The notes under the pieces: model-generated
Told to the model about the DNA's origin: nothing
The model's database searches: none
What the model saw: the letters and a program-made list of their open reading frames with translations, nothing else
Origin: Sphingomonas sp.
GTDB lineage: Bacteria; Pseudomonadota; Alphaproteobacteria; Sphingomonadales; Sphingomonadaceae
Direction: 5' to 3'
Assembly: GCA_013812805.1 (NCBI GenBank)
Contig: JACCSV010000044.1
Span: 1 to 5,229 of the forward strand
DNA: 5,229 bases
Part shown: positions 1 through 5,229 of the stretch, piece by piece
Layout: the number at the start of each line of letters is the position of its first letter
Position numbering within the stretch: position 1 is the first letter of the stretch
Translations under genes and position numbers: made by a program

Positions 1-112
1 GGAATCCGATCAGCGATTCACAGAGAGCTAGCATTCGTTGGGTAGTTCCGGCCGAATGATCCGCATGTGGACAGATATTTGAACGAAGAACTTTTTTAGG
101 AAAGACAAAGCT
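1..112. other. Leader upstream of exbB; no gene identified
   Basis: All three + strand frames close early: TAG at 29-31, TAG at 43-45 and TGA at 57-59. Any gene entering from the left therefore contributes at most about 18 codons, too few to recognise. In sphingomonads a tonB gene often precedes exbB, but none of the three short tails is a convincing TonB C-terminus, so I make no call. Positions 60-97 look noncoding and are more AT-rich than the rest of the window, with a run of six T at 92-97. I see no convincing -35/-10 pair and no clear Fur- or Irr-type operator. Confidence 0.6.
98..104 (+). promoter_or_regulatory. Shine-Dalgarno site of exbB
   Basis: AGGAAAG lies 8 nt upstream of the ATG at 113. 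An in-frame TGA at 80-82, with no ATG, GTG or TTG between it and 113, rules out a longer protein, so this site and the ATG at 113 fix the exbB start. Confidence 0.75.
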
Positions 113-934
113 ATGGCAGCTCCCGCAACAACCGAAGCCGGTGATTTTGGCCTGATGAACGCCCTCAACCAGGGCGGAGTGATCAGCTGGTCGGTGTTCG
201 TGATCCTGGTGATCATGTCGATCGGCACCTTCTACATCATGTTCACCAAGTTTCTGCAGCAGCAGAAGATCATCAATCAGGGCAAGAAGGTCCGATCGAG
301 CTTCTGGAACTCGCCCAATCTGCGCGATGCGTCGGGCAAGCTCGAGACCAAGAGCGCCTATCGCGCGATCGTCGAAGACGCGCTGGTGGCGCAGGACCAG
401 CATGGCAAGCTGACCGACCCGGTCGATCAGCACGAATGGGTTGCGGGCAGCCTCAGCCGCTCGCAGGGTGCGATTGGCGCGCGGCTCGGTGAAGGTCTCG
501 CCTTTCTTGCCACGGTCGGTTCGACCGCGCCGTTCATCGGGCTGTTCGGGACCGTCGTCGGTATCTATCGCGCGCTGATCAAGATCGGTGCGTCGGGCGA
601 TGCGTCGATCACCACCGTCGCCGGCCCTGTCGGCGAGGCGCTGATCATGACCGCGCTCGGCCTCGTCGTCGCGGTTCCCGCGGTGCTTGCCTACAACTGG
701 CTGATCCGCCGCAACAAGTCGATCATGGAAGACCTCGCGGCCTTCACCAACGACCTTCACGGCTACCTGATGTCGAACGGTTCGGTGAAGCCGCGGATGG
801 CCGGCACTACCGGCGGTACCGGCACCGGCTCTGCGAGCAATCGCGCCCCGGCCGCAACCGGCGACACCCAGCGGGCTTCACCGGTGCGTCCCGGCATGAC
901 GCCAACCGGCGCGCAGGCAACGACCGACCGTTAA
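113..934 (+). CDS. exbB: ExbB: MotA/TolQ/ExbB-family proton channel subunit
   Basis: Inner-membrane subunit of the ExbB-ExbD motor, which uses the proton gradient to energise TonB. The 273-residue protein has three hydrophobic segments at about 23-45, 129-155 and 170-197, with a cytoplasmic domain at 46-128, matching ExbB topology. The blocks TAPFIGLFGT (138-147) and GPVGEALIMTALGL (171-184) are family hallmarks. T147, E175 and T180 correspond to E. coli ExbB T148, E176 and T181, which line the proton path. The protein is somewhat longer than E. coli ExbB (244 residues) because residues 230-273 form a Gly/Thr/Ala/Pro/Ser-rich tail, predicted cytoplasmic and disordered. It starts an operon with two exbD genes. 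TolQ is the main alternative, but no tolR, tolA, tolB or pal is nearby, and the sequence resembles sphingomonad ExbB as I recall it. Which TonB it serves is not visible. Confidence 0.93.
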   Translation: MAAPATTEAGDFGLMNALNQGGVISWSVFVILVIMSIGTFYIMFTKFLQQQKIINQGKKVRSSFWNSPNLRDASGKLETKSAYRAIVEDALVAQDQHGKLTDPVDQHEWVAGSLSRSQGAIGARLGEGLAFLATVGSTAPFIGLFGTVVGIYRALIKIGASGDASITTVAGPVGEALIMTALGLVVAVPAVLAYNWLIRRNKSIMEDLAAFTNDLHGYLMSNGSVKPRMAGTTGGTGTGSASNRAPAATGDTQRASPVRPGMTPTGAQATTDR

Positions 935-942
935 AGCAAGTC

Positions 943-967
943 CGGCCCGGGCCGAGCGCCCGGACCG
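943..967 (+). promoter_or_regulatory. GC-rich hairpin in the exbB-exbD1 gap
   Basis: The arm 943-952 (CGGCCCGGGC) pairs with 958-967 (GCCCGGACCG) as a 10-bp stem with one C-A mismatch and a 5-nt loop (CGAGC). No T-run follows, so it is not a standard intrinsic terminator. An alternative fold exists, because 943-954 is a perfect 12-base palindrome and GTCCGG at 940-945 can pair with CCGGAC at 960-965. Its place just after the exbB stop and 37 nt before the exbD1 start suggests a role in mRNA stability or in setting the ExbB:ExbD ratio. That role is inferred; only the complementarity is seen. Confidence 0.5.
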
Positions 968-1004
968 TCCGATCCACGCGGTCAACAGAAAGCGGAAGTA
1001 ACCA

Positions 1005-1487
1005 ATGGCAGGCAGCGTAGTAGGCGAAGAAGAAGAATCGATTTCCGACATCAACGTCGTGCCGTTGACCGACGTCATGCTGGTGCTTCTGATCATCTTC
1101 TTGATTGCCGTCCCCGTCGTTTTGCAGACGGTCCCGGTGAGCTTGCCGAAGGTGCGTTACGAGGCGACCACGACCAAGCCCGACAACGTTAACCTGTCCG
1201 TCAAGGGCGGAGCGGGCGGCAGCTGCGAGGTTTACTGGAACCTCACCAAGGTCGATAGCAAGGACCTGCTCGACCGCGCGGTCAAGAAGCTGGAAGATCA
1301 GGTCAAGAAGGTCGGCGGGATCGAGAATCTGAACGAAGAGAATATGCCGGAAGCGCATATCCGCGGCGACATCAATACGCCCTACAAGTGCATCGGCGGG
1401 GCGATCATCACCATGCAGCGGGCCGGCTTCGCGCGGGTCGGCTTCATTTCCGAGCCGGAGCCGCTGGCCGGCGTTCGCGCTCAGTAG
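1005..1487 (+). CDS. exbD: ExbD1: biopolymer transporter ExbD, first paralog
   Basis: ExbD-family subunit, anchored in the inner membrane with a periplasmic domain, working inside the ExbB pentamer. The 160-residue protein has a short acidic cytoplasmic N-terminus (EEEE at 8-11), then the signature SDINVVPLTDVMLVLLIIF (14-32). One transmembrane helix spans about 22-42, and a periplasmic domain follows to the end. D23 matches E. coli ExbD D25, the protonatable aspartate essential for proton coupling. It is longer than E. coli ExbD (141), with extra residues around 100-116. Two cysteines, C74 and C129, both lie in the periplasmic domain. GGAAG at 994-998 is a good Shine-Dalgarno site 6 nt before the ATG. 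It lies 70 nt after exbB and 12 nt before a second exbD, clearly in one operon. TolR is a less likely alternative because the flanking genes are not tol genes. Confidence 0.92.
   Translation: MAGSVVGEEEESISDINVVPLTDVMLVLLIIFLIAVPVVLQTVPVSLPKVRYEATTTKPDNVNLSVKGGAGGSCEVYWNLTKVDSKDLLDRAVKKLEDQVKKVGGIENLNEENMPEAHIRGDINTPYKCIGGAIITMQRAGFARVGFISEPEPLAGVRAQ
1062..1096 (+). repeat. Direct repeat, copy 1 (exbD transmembrane region)
   Basis: This 35-base stretch, coding for PLTDVMLVLLI and the first two bases of the next codon in ExbD1, matches 1563-1597 in exbD2 with only two differences. It marks the paralogy of the two exbD genes and is not a mobile-element repeat. Confidence 0.7.
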
Positions 1488-1490
1488 GAG
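1486..1490 (+). promoter_or_regulatory. Shine-Dalgarno site of exbD2, overlapping the exbD1 stop
   Basis: AGGAG shares two bases with the exbD1 stop codon (TAG, 1485-1487) and sits 9 nt before the ATG at 1500. Ribosomes finishing exbD1 are thus delivered to the exbD2 start, which suggests coupled translation of the two ExbD proteins. An in-frame ATG at 1506 (M3) is a less well placed alternative start. Confidence 0.75.
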
Positions 1491-1499
1491 TAATTCGCG

Positions 1500-1934
1500 A
1501 TGTCAATGCAGACCGCCAGCGACAACAGCTCCGGCGAACCGATGATGGACATCAACACGACGCCGTTGATCGACGTCATGCTGGTGCTCCTGATCATGTT
1601 CATCATCACCATCCCGATCCAGAGCCACGCGGTGAAACTCGACCTTCCGGTCAATGACCCGTCGCAGGTTCAGCCGCCGATCGACCCGGTGAAGAACAAG
1701 ATCGTCATCACCAACACCGATCAGATCCTTTGGAACGGCACGCCGCTTCCGGAGGACCAGCTGCGGCTGTACCTCGACCGGACGCAGCAGATGCAGCCGA
1801 TCCCGGAGCTTCACCTGCAGCCAGAATCCGAGGCCCGTTACGAGACGGTCGACGAAGTGCTCGCCATTACCAAGCACGCCAGCATTGAGAAGATGGGCTT
1901 CGTCGGCAACGAATATTACATGAACGTCTTCTGA
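1500..1934 (+). CDS. exbD: ExbD2: biopolymer transporter ExbD, second paralog
   Basis: Second ExbD-family subunit of the same proton channel. The 144-residue protein starts with a polar cytoplasmic segment, then MDINTTPLIDVMLVLLIMF (16-34), a single transmembrane helix at about 24-44, and a periplasmic domain to residue 144. D25 is the conserved proton-carrying aspartate. The length is close to E. coli ExbD (141). Around the membrane helix it is almost the same as ExbD1 at both protein and DNA level. The periplasmic part has diverged strongly: it lacks the two ExbD1 cysteines and the 100-116 insertion, and ends in NEYYMNVF. Paired exbD genes after exbB are known in Xanthomonas and common in sphingomonads; in Xanthomonas the second one is reported not to be needed for iron uptake, so the two may serve different TonB tasks. 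Here that is inference. It is the last gene before a terminator 26 nt downstream. Confidence 0.92.
   Translation: MSMQTASDNSSGEPMMDINTTPLIDVMLVLLIMFIITIPIQSHAVKLDLPVNDPSQVQPPIDPVKNKIVITNTDQILWNGTPLPEDQLRLYLDRTQQMQPIPELHLQPESEARYETVDEVLAITKHASIEKMGFVGNEYYMNVF
1563..1597 (+). repeat. Direct repeat, copy 2 (exbD transmembrane region)
   Basis: Partner of 1062-1096 with 33 of 35 bases identical, in the same reading frame and at the equivalent place of the second exbD paralog. Similarity falls off on both sides. Confidence 0.7.
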
Positions 1935-1960
1935 TCTTTGCGGTGAAGAATTCTTCGGTG

Positions 1961-1984
1961 GGGCGGCCTTCGGGCCGCCCTTTT
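1961..1984 (+). terminator. Intrinsic terminator of the exbB-exbD1-exbD2 operon
   Basis: The arms GGGCGGCC (1961-1968) and GGCCGCCC (1973-1980) form a perfect 8-bp stem closed by TTCG (1969-1972), the very stable C(UUCG)G tetraloop. It is followed directly by TTTT (1981-1984). No A-run precedes the stem, so it should act on the + strand only. It lies 26 nt after the exbD2 stop and separates the transport operon from glmUS, although four T is short and some read-through is possible. Confidence 0.88.
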
Positions 1985-2040
1985 CACATCCGCGCCGCTA
2001 CTGGCGCTCGGCAAGAGCCCGTGCCATTGCTCGGGTCGTA

Positions 2041-3396
2041 ATGAGCGCCACCGCCGGTTTCGCAGTCGTCATCCTGGCCGCCGGGCAAGGCACCCGGATG
2101 CGCTCCGACACCCACAAGGTGCTTCATCCGATCGCCGGCCGGCCGTTGCTCCTGCACCTCCTCGATGCCGTCAATTCGCTTGGAGCCTCGCGCCGCGTCG
2201 TCGTCGTCGGCAAGGGCCGCGATCAGGTCGAGCAAAAGCTCGACGGTCATCAGGTAGCGGTCGCTCACCAGGCGGAGCAGAAGGGCACCGGCCACGCGGT
2301 GCTGCAGGCGCAAGCGGCGCTTGCGGATTACGACGGTGCCGTGCTGGTCCTCTACGGCGACACGCCATTCGTCGAATCCGCGACCTTGGAGCGGATGCTG
2401 CAACGGCTCGACGGCGACGACGGCCCGGGCATCGTCGTACTCGCGTCCGAGCCGGCGGACCCTGCCGCTTATGGCCGGATCATCCTTGGCGAAGGCGACC
2501 GCATCGCCAAGATGGTCGAGTATCGGGATGCGACGCCGGAAGAGCGGGCGGTGCGGCTGTGCAACAGCGGCATGATGGCGCTTCGCAACCGCGACCTGTT
2601 CCGCTGGCTGGGCGAGGTCGGCAACGACAATGCGGCGGGCGAATATTATCTCCCCGACGTCGTCAACATCGCCGCTGGCGAGGGGCGCGACGCGGTGGTC
2701 ATCGTCGGTGACCCGTACGAAACCGCCGGGGTCAACAGCCGCGCCGAGCTTGCCCACCTCGAGCTTGAGTGGCAGCGGCGGCGGCGCGAGCAGGTGCTTC
2801 ACGAAGGCGCGACGCTGATCGACCCGGAAAGCGTCTGGTTCGCTTACGACACCAGGCTTGGGCGCGACGTCACCGTCGAACCGCACGTGGTATTCGGCCC
2901 TGGGGTCAAGGTCGCCGACGGAGCAACGATCAAGGCGTTCAGCCACATCGAGGGGGCCGAGATCGGGGCGCGCGCCGCGGTCGGGCCGTTCGCCCGCATT
3001 CGCCCCGGCACCAGCCTTGCCGAGGACAGCAAGGTGGGCAATTTCGTCGAGCTCAAGAAAGCCAGCGTCGGCCGCGGCGGCAAGGTCAACCACCTAAGCT
3101 ATGTCGGCGATGCCGAGGTCGGCGAGCGCGCCAACATCGGCGCGGGCACGATCACCTGCAACTACGACGGGTTCGGCAAGCATCGCACGGTGATCGGCGC
3201 CGGCGCCTTCATCGGCTCCAACACCGCGCTGGTCGCGCCCGTGGCGATCGGCGCCGGCGCCGTGGTTGGTGCCGGATCGGTGATCACCAGCGACGTCGAG
3301 GCGGATAGCCTGGCGCTGGAACGCAGCGAGCAGCAGGGGGTCGCCGGCTGGGCCCGGCGTTTTCGCGAGCGGATGACCAGGAAAGCCGCCGAGTAG
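2041..3396 (+). CDS. glmU: GlmU: bifunctional GlcNAc-1-P uridylyltransferase / GlcN-1-P acetyltransferase
   Basis: Cytosolic enzyme for the last two steps to UDP-GlcNAc: acetyl-CoA-dependent acetylation of glucosamine-1-phosphate, then uridylyl transfer from UTP. The N-terminal nucleotidyltransferase domain (about 7-233) shows LAAGQGTRM (12-20), K26, GTGHA (82-86) and YGDTP (105-109). D107 and N232 match the Mg2+ ligands E. coli D105 and N227. The C-terminal half (about 250-451) is a left-handed beta-helix of hexapeptide repeats. R321, K339, H351, Y354, N374/Y375 and S393 match E. coli R333, K351, H363 (catalytic base), Y366, N386/Y387 and S405, all with the same 12-residue offset. Length 451 versus 456 in E. 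coli, so both activities should be intact. The start ATG fits the family N-terminus but has only a weak ribosome site (GGGTCG) before it. The stop directly abuts the glmS start. GlmM, which supplies its substrate, is not in the window. Confidence 0.97.
   Translation: MSATAGFAVVILAAGQGTRMRSDTHKVLHPIAGRPLLLHLLDAVNSLGASRRVVVVGKGRDQVEQKLDGHQVAVAHQAEQKGTGHAVLQAQAALADYDGAVLVLYGDTPFVESATLERMLQRLDGDDGPGIVVLASEPADPAAYGRIILGEGDRIAKMVEYRDATPEERAVRLCNSGMMALRNRDLFRWLGEVGNDNAAGEYYLPDVVNIAAGEGRDAVVIVGDPYETAGVNSRAELAHLELEWQRRRREQVLHEGATLIDPESVWFAYDTRLGRDVTVEPHVVFGPGVKVADGATIKAFSHIEGAEIGARAAVGPFARIRPGTSLAEDSKVGNFVELKKASVGRGGKVNHLSYVGDAEVGERANIGAGTITCNYDGFGKHRTVIGAGAFIGSNTALVAPVAIGAGAVVGAGSVITSDVEADSLALERSEQQGVAGWARRFRERMTRKAAE
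3379..3385 (+). promoter_or_regulatory. Shine-Dalgarno site of glmS inside the glmU 3' end
   Basis: AGGAAAG ends 11 nt before the glmS ATG at 3397 and lies within the last codons of glmU. The glmU stop TAG (3394-3396) is followed at once by the glmS ATG, so terminating ribosomes can restart on glmS. The spacing is a little long, which fits initiation helped by coupling. Confidence 0.6.
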
Positions 3397-5220
3397 ATGT
3401 GCGGGATCGTCGGCATCGTCGGCAACCATGACGTTGCCCAGCGGCTGTTCGACGGCCTCAAGCGCCTCGAATATCGCGGCTACGATTCCGCCGGCATCTG
3501 CACGATCGACGGCAGCAAGCTCGACCGCCGCCGCGCCGAGGGCAAGCTCGAGCACCTCAAGCGCGCGCTCGAGCAGGAGCCGCTCGATGGCGAGGTCGGC
3601 ATCGCCCACACCCGCTGGGCGACGCACGGCGCTCCGACGGTGAGCAACGCCCATCCGCATATCGCCGGCCCTGTAGCGTTGGTGCACAACGGCATCATCG
3701 AGAATTTCAAGCCGCTGCGCGACGAGCTGATCGCCGACGGGCGCGAGTTTTTGAGCGAGACCGACAGCGAAGTGGTCGCGCATTTGGTCGCCCGCGAGGT
3801 CGAGGGCGGGGCGTCTCCCGAGGCGGCGGTCGCTACGGCGCTGCCACGGCTGAAGGGCGCCTTCGCTATCGCCTTTTTGTTCCGCGACCATCCTGATCTG
3901 GTGATCGGCGCGCGCATGGGGGCGCCGCTGACGGTGGGCTACGGGGAGGGGGAGAATTACCTCGGTTCCGACGCCCTTGCACTGGCGCCGTGGAGCCAGC
4001 GCATCGCTTATCTCGAGGAAGGCGACTGGGCTGCGGTGCGCCGCGACCGGATCGACATTTTCGATCGCGACAATCGGCCGGTGGAGCGGGCCATCGTCCA
4101 GTCCGGAGCGTCGGACGTGCGGATCGAGAAGGGCAATTACGCGCATTACATGCAGAAGGAGATTTTCGAGCAGCCGGTCGTGGTTGCCGATACGCTCCAG
4201 TCGTACATCCGGCCGTTCGAGGGGGTGGTTGCGCTTCCCAATGTCGATTTCGACCTAGGCGAGGTCAGGCGCCTGACGATCGTCGCCTGCGGAACCAGTT
4301 ACTACGCCGGGCTGGTCGCCAAATATTGGATCGAGCAGTTCGCTCGGGTGCCGGTCGACATCGATGTCGCCTCGGAGTTCCGCTACCGCGATCCGGTGCT
4401 GGAGCCCGGCGGGCTGGCGCTGTTCGTCAGCCAGTCGGGCGAGACCGCAGACACGCTGGCGGCGCTCCGCCACGCCAAGGCGCAGCAGCAGCGCATCGCG
4501 GTGGTGGTCAACGTGCCAACCAGCTCAATGGCGCGGGAAGCGGACCTGCTGCTCCCGACCCATGCGGGGCCTGAGATCGGCGTCGCCTCGACCAAGGCGT
4601 TCACTTGCCAGCTGGCGGTGCTCGCGGCGCTCGCCGCCAATCTTGCGCGCGCCAAGGGTCAGCTGTCGGAGGAGGAGGAGCGCGACATCGTCGCTCAGCT
4701 GCAGCTGGCGCCTGCCGCAATCAACGCCGCGCTCAACCATGACGACGACATCCGCGAGATGGCGCATCTCATCGCTCCTGCCCGCGACGTGCTTTACCTC
4801 GGCCGCGGGCCCTATTATCCGATGGCGCTGGAAGGCGCGCTCAAACTCAAGGAAATCAGCTACATCCACGCCGAAGGCTATGCCGCCGGCGAGATGAAGC
4901 ATGGGCCGATCGCGCTGATCGACGACAATGTGCCGGTGATCGTCCTCGCCCCGTCAGGGCCGTTATTCGAGAAGACCGTCAGCAACATGCAGGAAGTGCG
5001 GGCGCGCGGCGGCAAGATCGTGCTGATGAGCGACGCCAAGGGCCTGGCGGAAGCGGGGGAGGGCTGCATGGCCACCATCGAGATGCCGCAGGTGCACCCG
5101 CTGATTGCCCCACTGGTCTATGCGGTGCCGGTGCAGTTGCTCGCTTACCACACGGCGGTGCTCAAGGGCACGGACGTCGACCAGCCGCGCAACCTCGCCA
5201 AGAGCGTAACGGTCGAATAG
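3397..5220 (+). CDS. glmS: GlmS: glutamine-fructose-6-phosphate aminotransferase (isomerizing)
   Basis: Cytosolic enzyme that commits fructose-6-phosphate to amino sugars: fructose-6-P plus glutamine gives glucosamine-6-P plus glutamate. The 607 residues (E. coli 609) begin MCGIVGIVG; removal of Met exposes the catalytic N-terminal Cys of a class II glutaminase domain (about 2-220). That domain also shows HTRWATHG (71-78) and HNGIIEN (97-103). Two SIS sugar-phosphate domains follow, with CGTSYYAG near 300, SQSGET (345-350) and EIGVASTKAF (393-402). K483, E486 and H502 match E. coli K485, E488 and H504. The C-terminus ends PRNLAKSVTVE as in E. coli, with K602 equivalent to K603, the sugar-binding lysine. 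The ATG at 3397 is fixed because Cys must be residue 2. It is translated from the glmUS message with no gap after glmU. No glmS ribozyme can precede it, as the upstream bases are glmU coding sequence. Confidence 0.98.
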   Translation: MCGIVGIVGNHDVAQRLFDGLKRLEYRGYDSAGICTIDGSKLDRRRAEGKLEHLKRALEQEPLDGEVGIAHTRWATHGAPTVSNAHPHIAGPVALVHNGIIENFKPLRDELIADGREFLSETDSEVVAHLVAREVEGGASPEAAVATALPRLKGAFAIAFLFRDHPDLVIGARMGAPLTVGYGEGENYLGSDALALAPWSQRIAYLEEGDWAAVRRDRIDIFDRDNRPVERAIVQSGASDVRIEKGNYAHYMQKEIFEQPVVVADTLQSYIRPFEGVVALPNVDFDLGEVRRLTIVACGTSYYAGLVAKYWIEQFARVPVDIDVASEFRYRDPVLEPGGLALFVSQSGETADTLAALRHAKAQQQRIAVVVNVPTSSMAREADLLLPTHAGPEIGVASTKAFTCQLAVLAALAANLARAKGQLSEEEERDIVAQLQLAPAAINAALNHDDDIREMAHLIAPARDVLYLGRGPYYPMALEGALKLKEISYIHAEGYAAGEMKHGPIALIDDNVPVIVLAPSGPLFEKTVSNMQEVRARGGKIVLMSDAKGLAEAGEGCMATIEMPQVHPLIAPLVYAVPVQLLAYHTAVLKGTDVDQPRNLAKSVTVE

Positions 5221-5229
5221 CGAGGCGTT

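Noticed and set aside
46..56. Small TTC/GAA hairpin in the exbB leader as an operator or attenuator
   Set aside because: Only three base pairs around a 5-nt loop; too weak to mean anything.
1..59. Possible C-terminal tail of an upstream tonB
   Set aside because: The short tails in the three frames do not clearly match TonB endings, and the fragment is too short to choose a frame.
807..1358. 183-codon open frame on the - strand over exbB and exbD1
   Set aside because: Runs against two conserved genes and their spacer; no recognisable domain.
113..1934. TolQ-TolR or MotA-MotB instead of ExbB-ExbD
   Set aside because: There are two ExbD-type genes, no tolA, tolB, pal or ybgC nearby, no OmpA-like peptidoglycan-binding domain, and ExbB-type central motifs.
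1984..3093. Long open frame of 369 codons on the - strand opposite glmU
   Set aside because: It lies wholly antisense to a gene with every GlmU active-site residue. Its translation is an Asp/Arg/Ala/Val-rich mix typical of the complement of GC-rich codons, with no family match I recognise.
2769..3308. Arg-rich 179-codon open frame on the + strand inside glmU
   Set aside because: Out-of-frame reading of the hexapeptide-repeat region; almost all Arg, Gly and Ala, as expected from frame-shifted GC-rich codons.
3300..3396. glmS ribozyme or riboswitch before glmS
   Set aside because: The bases before glmS are glmU coding sequence up to the last nucleotide, and no ribozyme core is apparent.
3094..4146. 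Open frame of 350 codons on the - strand across the glmU-glmS junction
   Set aside because: Antisense shadow of two well-supported genes; the composition follows from high third-position GC and no domain is recognisable.

Overview
The window is an ordinary chromosomal stretch from a GC-rich Gram-negative bacterium. The protein sequences best fit an alphaproteobacterium of the order Sphingomonadales. The clearest signs are an ExbB with the characteristic central block 'LAFLATVGSTAPFIGLFGT' and a run of one exbB followed by two different exbD genes, an arrangement familiar in sphingomonads and also in xanthomonads. The order-level placement is made from memory of these families, not from a search. 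No mobile element, CRISPR array, tRNA, rRNA or phage gene is visible.

Layout, all on the + strand. (1) Positions 1-112 are a short, comparatively AT-rich leader; any upstream gene ends before position 60 and cannot be identified. (2) Positions 113-1934 hold exbB, exbD1 and exbD2, an inner-membrane proton channel that powers TonB-dependent transport across the outer membrane. A strong GC-rich hairpin sits in the 70-nt exbB-exbD1 gap, and exbD2 follows exbD1 after only 12 nt. The unit closes with a textbook intrinsic terminator at 1961-1984. (3) Positions 2041-5220 hold glmU and glmS, abutting with no spare base (TAG then ATG). They encode two of the three dedicated enzymes that convert fructose-6-phosphate to UDP-N-acetylglucosamine; the middle enzyme, GlmM, is not here.

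How the genes work together: ExbB (five copies in known structures) and ExbD (two copies) form the proton-driven motor that acts on TonB. Two ExbD paralogs suggest either a mixed dimer or alternative dimers. GlmS makes glucosamine-6-phosphate. GlmU later acetylates glucosamine-1-phosphate and uridylylates the product to give UDP-GlcNAc for peptidoglycan and lipopolysaccharide. The two modules are separated by a terminator and have no direct functional link.

I looked for an undescribed system and did not find one. All five genes are intact, of normal family length, and carry their key residues. The observations worth a second look are small: the intercistronic hairpin, the zero-gap glmU-glmS junction, the weak glmU initiation region, the paired cysteines in ExbD1, and the DNA-level similarity between the two exbD genes.
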